Shown: piece after piece, positions 60,225 to 64,000 of the stretch | How the letters are laid out: every line of letters begins with the position of its first letter | How positions within the stretch are numbered: position 1 is the stretch's first letter | NCBI GenBank assembly: GCA_035315885.1 | Contig: DATFXM010000071.1 | Location: 43,704 to 107,703 of the forward strand | Direction: 5' to 3' | DNA length: 64,000 nucleotides | From: DATFXM01 sp035315885 | GTDB taxonomy: Bacteria > Acidobacteriota > Blastocatellia > UBA7656 | The notes under the pieces: model-generated | Seen by the model: only the letters and a program-made list of their open reading frames with translations | The model's database searches: none | Told to the model about the DNA's origin: nothing | Made by a program: the position numbers and the translations under genes

Positions 60225-61465
60225 CAGACCTTCTCCACTGCGGGCTCAGCCTTTAACGATCCCGCCGCCTCTTGTTTTTCTCTGAACGCCAGCGCAAACA
60301 CCAGCGATACTACCGCGGCAAACACGCACGGAATCCACCAGATCATTCTCCAGTCCTTGGTGGTTCCGATTGTAAACCCATCGACCACGCGCCCCGCGAG
60401 AATCGAACCAAGTCCCTGACCAACCCCGTAGGTTATCAAGGCGATGAATCCCTGAGCACTGGCTCGAATTTCCTTCGGCGCCTTTTTGTCGACGTAGATT
60501 TGTCCGGTCACAAAGAAGAAATCAAAGCACACACCGTGGAGCAGGATTCCAAGATACAGTAGCCATACAAACGAACCAAGATTGCCGGTTGCAAAAAAGG
60601 CGTAGCGCACCACCCACGCAAGCATTCCGACCAGTAGCGTCTTCTTGACTCCCAGACTCTTCAAGAACCAAGGCATCAGAATCATGAACCCGACTTCCGA
60701 CATCTGGCCCATGCTCATCTTTCCCGCGACACCCTTCATTCCCAGGTCATTCAGAAAAGGATTCGCAAACGCGTAGTAGAACGCCAGCGGAATCGAGATC
60801 AGCAGCGAACATAGGACAAACACCGAGAAACTGGTTTCTTTCATCAGCCGCAGCGCCTTCACTCCCAGAACCTCTCCCACGCTGACTTCCTTCCCCGCAT
60901 TTCTCGGCGGCGTGTTCGGCAGAGTGAACGAGTAGAACCCCAACAGAATCGATGCTGCCGCTGCGATCTTCAGCGGAAGAGCGCTCTTCTCAACATTGGG
61001 ATTGAACTGAGACTGAATGAGAGTGATGAGCAAGCCCGCGGCAATCCAGCCGATCGTTCCCCACACTCGAATCTTGGGGAATTCAGCGTCCGGATCCTTT
61101 ATTTGATGGAACGACACCGCGTTTACCAGCGCGAGCGTCGGCATGTAGGTCAGGTTGTAAACCAGAAGTCCGAGAATCAACAGTCCCGCAGTACTCAGGT
61201 CGGCACAGAGGTAGAGAACAATACCTCCGAGAACGTGAAGGAATCCCATAACCTTCTGCGATGCAAAGTAACGATCGGCGATCATCCCCACGAAGAACGG
61301 AGACACGATTGCCGCGATGTTGTTCATCAGGTATGTATTGCCAACCTGCCCGCCCGAAAACCCGATGCTGCCGAGATGAGTTCCCAGCGTCACAAACCAC
61401 GCACCCCAGACAAAGAACTCCAGGAACATCATCACGCTTAGCCGCAGGTAGATTTTAGAGTCCAT
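60224..61465 (-). CDS. MFS transporter (NupG-like nucleoside symporter group)
   Basis: 413 residues from the ATG at 61465, preceded by GGAGAG; the longer frame to 61708 reads through the GMC gene and is rejected. Twelve membrane helices are expected. The start DSKIYLRLSVMMFLEFFVWG, then AWFVTLGTHLGSIGFSGGQV, and FFVGMIADRYFASQKVMGFL match the NupG/XapB nucleoside:H+ symporter family. The C-terminal half has YVDKKAPKEIRASAQGFIAL. The substrate could be a nucleoside or another sugar-like molecule. It is stop-start coupled to the LLM gene. Confidence 0.92.
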   Translation of the reverse strand: MDSKIYLRLSVMMFLEFFVWGAWFVTLGTHLGSIGFSGGQVGNTYLMNNIAAIVSPFFVGMIADRYFASQKVMGFLHVLGGIVLYLCADLSTAGLLILGLLVYNLTYMPTLALVNAVSFHQIKDPDAEFPKIRVWGTIGWIAAGLLITLIQSQFNPNVEKSALPLKIAAAASILLGFYSFTLPNTPPRNAGKEVSVGEVLGVKALRLMKETSFSVFVLCSLLISIPLAFYYAFANPFLNDLGMKGVAGKMSMGQMSEVGFMILMPWFLKSLGVKKTLLVGMLAWVVRYAFFATGNLGSFVWLLYLGILLHGVCFDFFFVTGQIYVDKKAPKEIRASAQGFIALITYGVGQGLGSILAGRVVDGFTIGTTKDWRMIWWIPCVFAAVVSLVFALAFREKQEAAGSLKAEPAVEKV

Positions 61466-61491
61466 TGATCTCTCCAGTGAGTGAGGTGTTC

Positions 61492-63180
61492 CTACAGGTT
61501 GCCGCGCTTGAATTCGTCTACGATGTAGTCGCAGGCTCGTGCAGTGATGGCCATCATCGTCAGAGTTGGATTCTGACAACCCTGCGAGACAAAACACGCG
61601 CCATCGGTGATGAACAGGTTCTTGACGTCCCAGGTCTGATTGAATTTGTTCAGCACCGACGTCTTCGGATCGATCCCCATTCGGGCGGTCCCGACTTCGT
61701 GAATGCACAGACCCGGCGATGCAAGAAACGGGTTCGCGTAGACCGCTTCGAACTTCGCTTCGTGCACCATTTCCTTGATCGCTTCCAGCCCGTCGGCGGC
61801 CATCGCTTTCTCGTTATCGCTATGAGCACAGTCGACGTGCACTACAGGAATTCCCCACGCGTCCTTCTTGTCTTTGTTGAGGGTCACCCGGTTTTCTTTT
61901 CTTGGGAGCATCTCGCCCCATATTCCCAGCCAAAATGGAGCGGGGTCCTTTGATTCCCTGACCATCTTCTTGAAGTCCGAACCAAATCCCGGGATGGACC
62001 GCATCGTAGTTGGCAGCATCCCTCGCTGAACGCCGCCCTGCATGCCGTAGCCGCGGATGAATTTCGGATTCTTGTCGCTGATGTTTCTGAATTTCGGGAT
62101 GTAGATTCCGTTGGCTCGGCCATCGTCGTGATTGTACGGATAGTTCGCAACCTGCGGGACCAGACCGCCGACCGACACCGCGTAAGTATGGTCCATCAAA
62201 TAATGGCCGAGCACCCCGGACGAATTCGCGAGTCCGTCCGGGTGATTCCGATCGGCGCTATTGAACAGAAGCCGAGTGGATTCAATTGTCGAAGCGCACA
62301 ACACGATGACCTTTCCGAACACCTCGAACGCCTGCTTACTAATCTGGTCGATGCACCCCACGCCCTTTGCCAGCCCGGTGTTTGCGTCCAGAATGATGTG
62401 ACTCGCAACCGAGGTCGGTCTCAGCGTAAGCCTTCCCGTTCTCTCCGCGGCCGGCAGAGTAGAACCCGGGCTGCTGAAGTACGACCAGGTGGAACATCCA
62501 CGGTCGCAGTGCCCGCAATAGTGACAAGCCGCGCGGCCGTTGTGTCGACGAGTCAGGATCGCCGCTCGGCCGATTATCACGTGCCGATCTTTCCAACGAC
62601 GCTCTACGGCTTTCTTCAGCAACCACTCGCCGCAAGTCATCTTCATCGCGGGGAGGAATTTTCCGTCCGGCAGATTCGGAACGCCGTCGTTTCCACCACT
62701 CACGCCGATGAACTCTTCTACTCGATCATAATAAGGTGCGAGCTCCGCGTGGGAGATGGGCCAGTCTTCGCCGTATCCGTCACGGCTCGCAGCCTTGAAC
62801 TCCCAATCAGAGAGGCGATACGACTGGCGACCCCAGGTGATCGTTCTTCCACCCACCTGTCTTCCGCGGATCCAGTCAAAAGGTTTGCGATCAGGGGTCG
62901 TGTAGGGGTTGTCGATGTCATCGACAAAGAACTGATAGCCGTACTCATTGCACGCGTAGCATTTCGATTGGACGCGCTGCCGCTCGGGCTTGCGCTGCAG
63001 TGCTCTTTCGCGCATTTCGTAGGGCCACGCGTGTTCGGTGAACTCTTTTTCGGGGTCGACTTTTCGGCCCGCTTCGAGCACCAGCACTCGCATTCCTTTT
63101 TCGGTTAACTCCTTGGCAGCCCACCCTCCAGTTGCGCCCGATCCTACTATCACTGCGTCGTAGATTTCGTCTCTTGCCAT
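61492..63180 (-). CDS. GMC-family FAD oxidoreductase
   Basis: 562 residues. The Rossmann FAD motif is YDAVIVGSGATGGWAAKELT, followed by RVLVLEAGRKV. The GMC signature GRTITWGRQSYRLSDWEFKA and the C-terminal catalytic region (CIHEVGTARMG, then FITDGACFVSQGCQNPTLTM) are present. Cys in CHYCGHCDRGCSTWSYF suggests a short Cys-rich insert. It probably oxidises a sugar or alcohol, like gluconate or glucoside 3-dehydrogenase flavoproteins of bacteria. It lies between the MFS gene and the sugar isomerase-like gene, separated from the latter by an AAATCTGAAAT repeat. Confidence 0.93.
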   Translation of the reverse strand: MARDEIYDAVIVGSGATGGWAAKELTEKGMRVLVLEAGRKVDPEKEFTEHAWPYEMRERALQRKPERQRVQSKCYACNEYGYQFFVDDIDNPYTTPDRKPFDWIRGRQVGGRTITWGRQSYRLSDWEFKAASRDGYGEDWPISHAELAPYYDRVEEFIGVSGGNDGVPNLPDGKFLPAMKMTCGEWLLKKAVERRWKDRHVIIGRAAILTRRHNGRAACHYCGHCDRGCSTWSYFSSPGSTLPAAERTGRLTLRPTSVASHIILDANTGLAKGVGCIDQISKQAFEVFGKVIVLCASTIESTRLLFNSADRNHPDGLANSSGVLGHYLMDHTYAVSVGGLVPQVANYPYNHDDGRANGIYIPKFRNISDKNPKFIRGYGMQGGVQRGMLPTTMRSIPGFGSDFKKMVRESKDPAPFWLGIWGEMLPRKENRVTLNKDKKDAWGIPVVHVDCAHSDNEKAMAADGLEAIKEMVHEAKFEAVYANPFLASPGLCIHEVGTARMGIDPKTSVLNKFNQTWDVKNLFITDGACFVSQGCQNPTLTMMAITARACDYIVDEFKRGNL

Positions 63181-63193
63181 GAACGACCCTTGT

Positions 63194-63251
63194 TCTCAAA
63201 TCTGAAAATCGGAAATCTGAAATTTGAAATCTGAAATCTCAAATTTGAGAT
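63194..63251. repeat. AAATCTGAAAT short-period repeat
   Basis: Degenerate tandem units (TCAAATCTGAAAATCGG, AAATCTGAAATTTG, AAATCTGAAATCTC) end in AAATTTGAGA; the outer TCTCAAAT and ATTTGAGA form inverted ends. The element fills the gap between the sugar isomerase-like gene and the GMC gene. Confidence 0.7.
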
Positions 63252-63258
63252 TGCCCGC

Positions 63259-64000
63259 TCAGCCAGCCATCTGCAAAACACTCCGAAGAGCATCGTCAGC
63301 AGCATGCGAAGGCTTGAACTCAAGCCCAACGAACCCCTTGTAGTCCGATGCCCCAATCGCACGAAACACGTTCGCGTAATTGATCTCGCCCGTCCCCGGT
63401 TCGTGCCGCCCCGGCACGTCCGCAACGTGAAAATGCGCTATTCTGGCGATGTTCTTCGTAATATCCTGAATGACGTTCCCTTCCATGATCTGGTGGTGAT
63501 AGATGTCGAACAACATTTTCACCGACGGGCTTCCGACTTCATCGAGAATCTCGAAGCCCTCCTTCGCGGTGGTCAGGTAGTAGCCGGGGTGATCCACTTT
63601 CGTGTTCAGCGGCTCAAGTACCAGAGTGACGCCTGCCTGTTCGGCGTAAGGCGCCGCAGCCTTCAACGCTGCAACATAGGCCGAGTGCTGTTCCGCTCTC
63701 GGCCGTCCCCGGTCTTCCGAACCCGTTGTGACGATCAGCGTCTTCACGCCAAGACGTTTTGCAGTCGCCACTGAGGCCTGTATCTCGGCTACGAATGCCT
63801 TTCGCGCGTCTTCGGTGAAGAGCTGCTTCCATCCGGAGCCCATCATCGTTGCGATCTCGAGTCCCAGCTCGTCCTTCTTCTTCTGAATTGCGTCCAGATC
63901 TTTGTTCTTCCACTCCCAGAATTCGAAGGCCGGATACCCAAGCTGTTTGACGCGTGACATGCGCTCGAGGAACGGGCGGTCGGTCATTATCATGTCGATG
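63259..64000 (-). CDS. Sugar phosphate isomerase/epimerase (hydroxypyruvate isomerase-like), 5' end outside window
   Basis: A TIM-barrel (AP endonuclease 2) frame runs to the window edge. The codons before the first visible Met also fit, so the true start is upstream. LVLEPLNTKVDHPGYYLTTA, KMLFDIYHHQIMEGNVIQDI and IAHFHVADVPGRHEPGTGEI hold the metal-binding Glu, Asp and His set of hydroxypyruvate isomerase-like enzymes. The final part is FVGLEFKPSHAADDALRSVL. It likely works with the GMC oxidoreductase downstream on a sugar or its keto form (inference from linkage). Confidence 0.88.
   Translation of the reverse strand, partial: IDMIMTDRPFLERMSRVKQLGYPAFEFWEWKNKDLDAIQKKKDELGLEIATMMGSGWKQLFTEDARKAFVAEIQASVATAKRLGVKTLIVTTGSEDRGRPRAEQHSAYVAALKAAAPYAEQAGVTLVLEPLNTKVDHPGYYLTTAKEGFEILDEVGSPSVKMLFDIYHHQIMEGNVIQDITKNIARIAHFHVADVPGRHEPGTGEINYANVFRAIGASDYKGFVGLEFKPSHAADDALRSVLQMAG

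Noticed and set aside
61466..61708. N-terminal extension of the MFS transporter
   Set aside because: The extension reads into the end of the GMC gene; the ATG at 61465 has an RBS and starts directly at the first membrane helix.
62128..63108. 326-residue plus-strand frame opposite the GMC gene
   Set aside because: Shadow frame of a clear GMC oxidoreductase; composition rich in Arg and unlike a protein family.

Overview
The window is a bacterial chromosome segment of moderate-to-high GC. The gene repertoire points to an Acidobacteriota genome, perhaps Blastocatellia-like. The reasons are a large Oar-type outer-membrane receptor with an N-terminal carboxypeptidase-regulatory domain, two winged-helix/TolB-like/TPR regulators, a Reg_prop histidine kinase, many secreted proteins of unknown function, F420-linked enzymes, and intergenic spaces filled with degenerate short-period repeats. 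The assignment is inferred from gene families; no rRNA gene is present to confirm it.

Layout. 1-2900: a two-component pair (propeller sensor kinase, cut by the window edge, and a NarL-type regulator). 3206-5525: a globin followed by four small unrecognised proteins, all on the plus strand. 5840-8149: a SnoaL-like protein divergent from a winged-helix/TPR regulator. 8240-12219 (minus): PepSY-like protein, Cys-rich secreted protein, OmpR regulator and HAMP kinase, a likely envelope-sensing operon. 12475-16602 (plus): lipoprotein, metallo-beta-lactamase-fold hydrolase, HupE/UreJ-like membrane protein and YncE-like propeller, then a decayed HigA antitoxin tail. 17844-22428: subtilisin-like protease and a second, membrane-anchored winged-helix/TPR regulator. 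A tRNA-Arg(ACG) lies at 22616-22689.

23143-29148 is a core block: atpD-atpC (apart from the other ATP synthase genes), a perfect 16-bp parS, parA-parB, and a dipeptidyl-peptidase-IV-type S9 peptidase. 29459-38978 holds secreted proteins (two-repeat protein, amidohydrolase, beta-helix/PKD protein), a long-form acyl-CoA dehydrogenase, a Tat-exported amine oxidase-like flavoprotein and a thioesterase. 39299-41979 carries F420-related genes (PPOX-fold protein, LLM oxidoreductase, cofG). 42050-44018 carries mtnB-mtnD-mtnC of methionine salvage. After an exported amidase come rpmE, a DUF1385 membrane protein, prfA and prmC, a translation-linked block. 49919-55487 has an alpha/beta hydrolase, a TonB-C protein, a GT9-like glycosyltransferase and a thioredoxin-fold secreted protein. 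55628-64000 (minus) has the Oar-like receptor, a second LLM oxidoreductase overlapping an MFS transporter, a GMC oxidoreductase and a sugar isomerase-like TIM barrel cut by the window edge.

The most unusual content is non-coding. (i) A long GC-rich palindromic element with a conserved apical loop occurs at about 39012-39261 and 55488-55618, with a one-armed relative at 59097-59194. (ii) Several families of 7-9 nt degenerate repeats sit in gene junctions and in places overlap start or stop codons. (iii) Strong hairpins occur near HupE, after the subtilase and after rpmE. No CRISPR array, complete insertion sequence or rRNA gene was seen.
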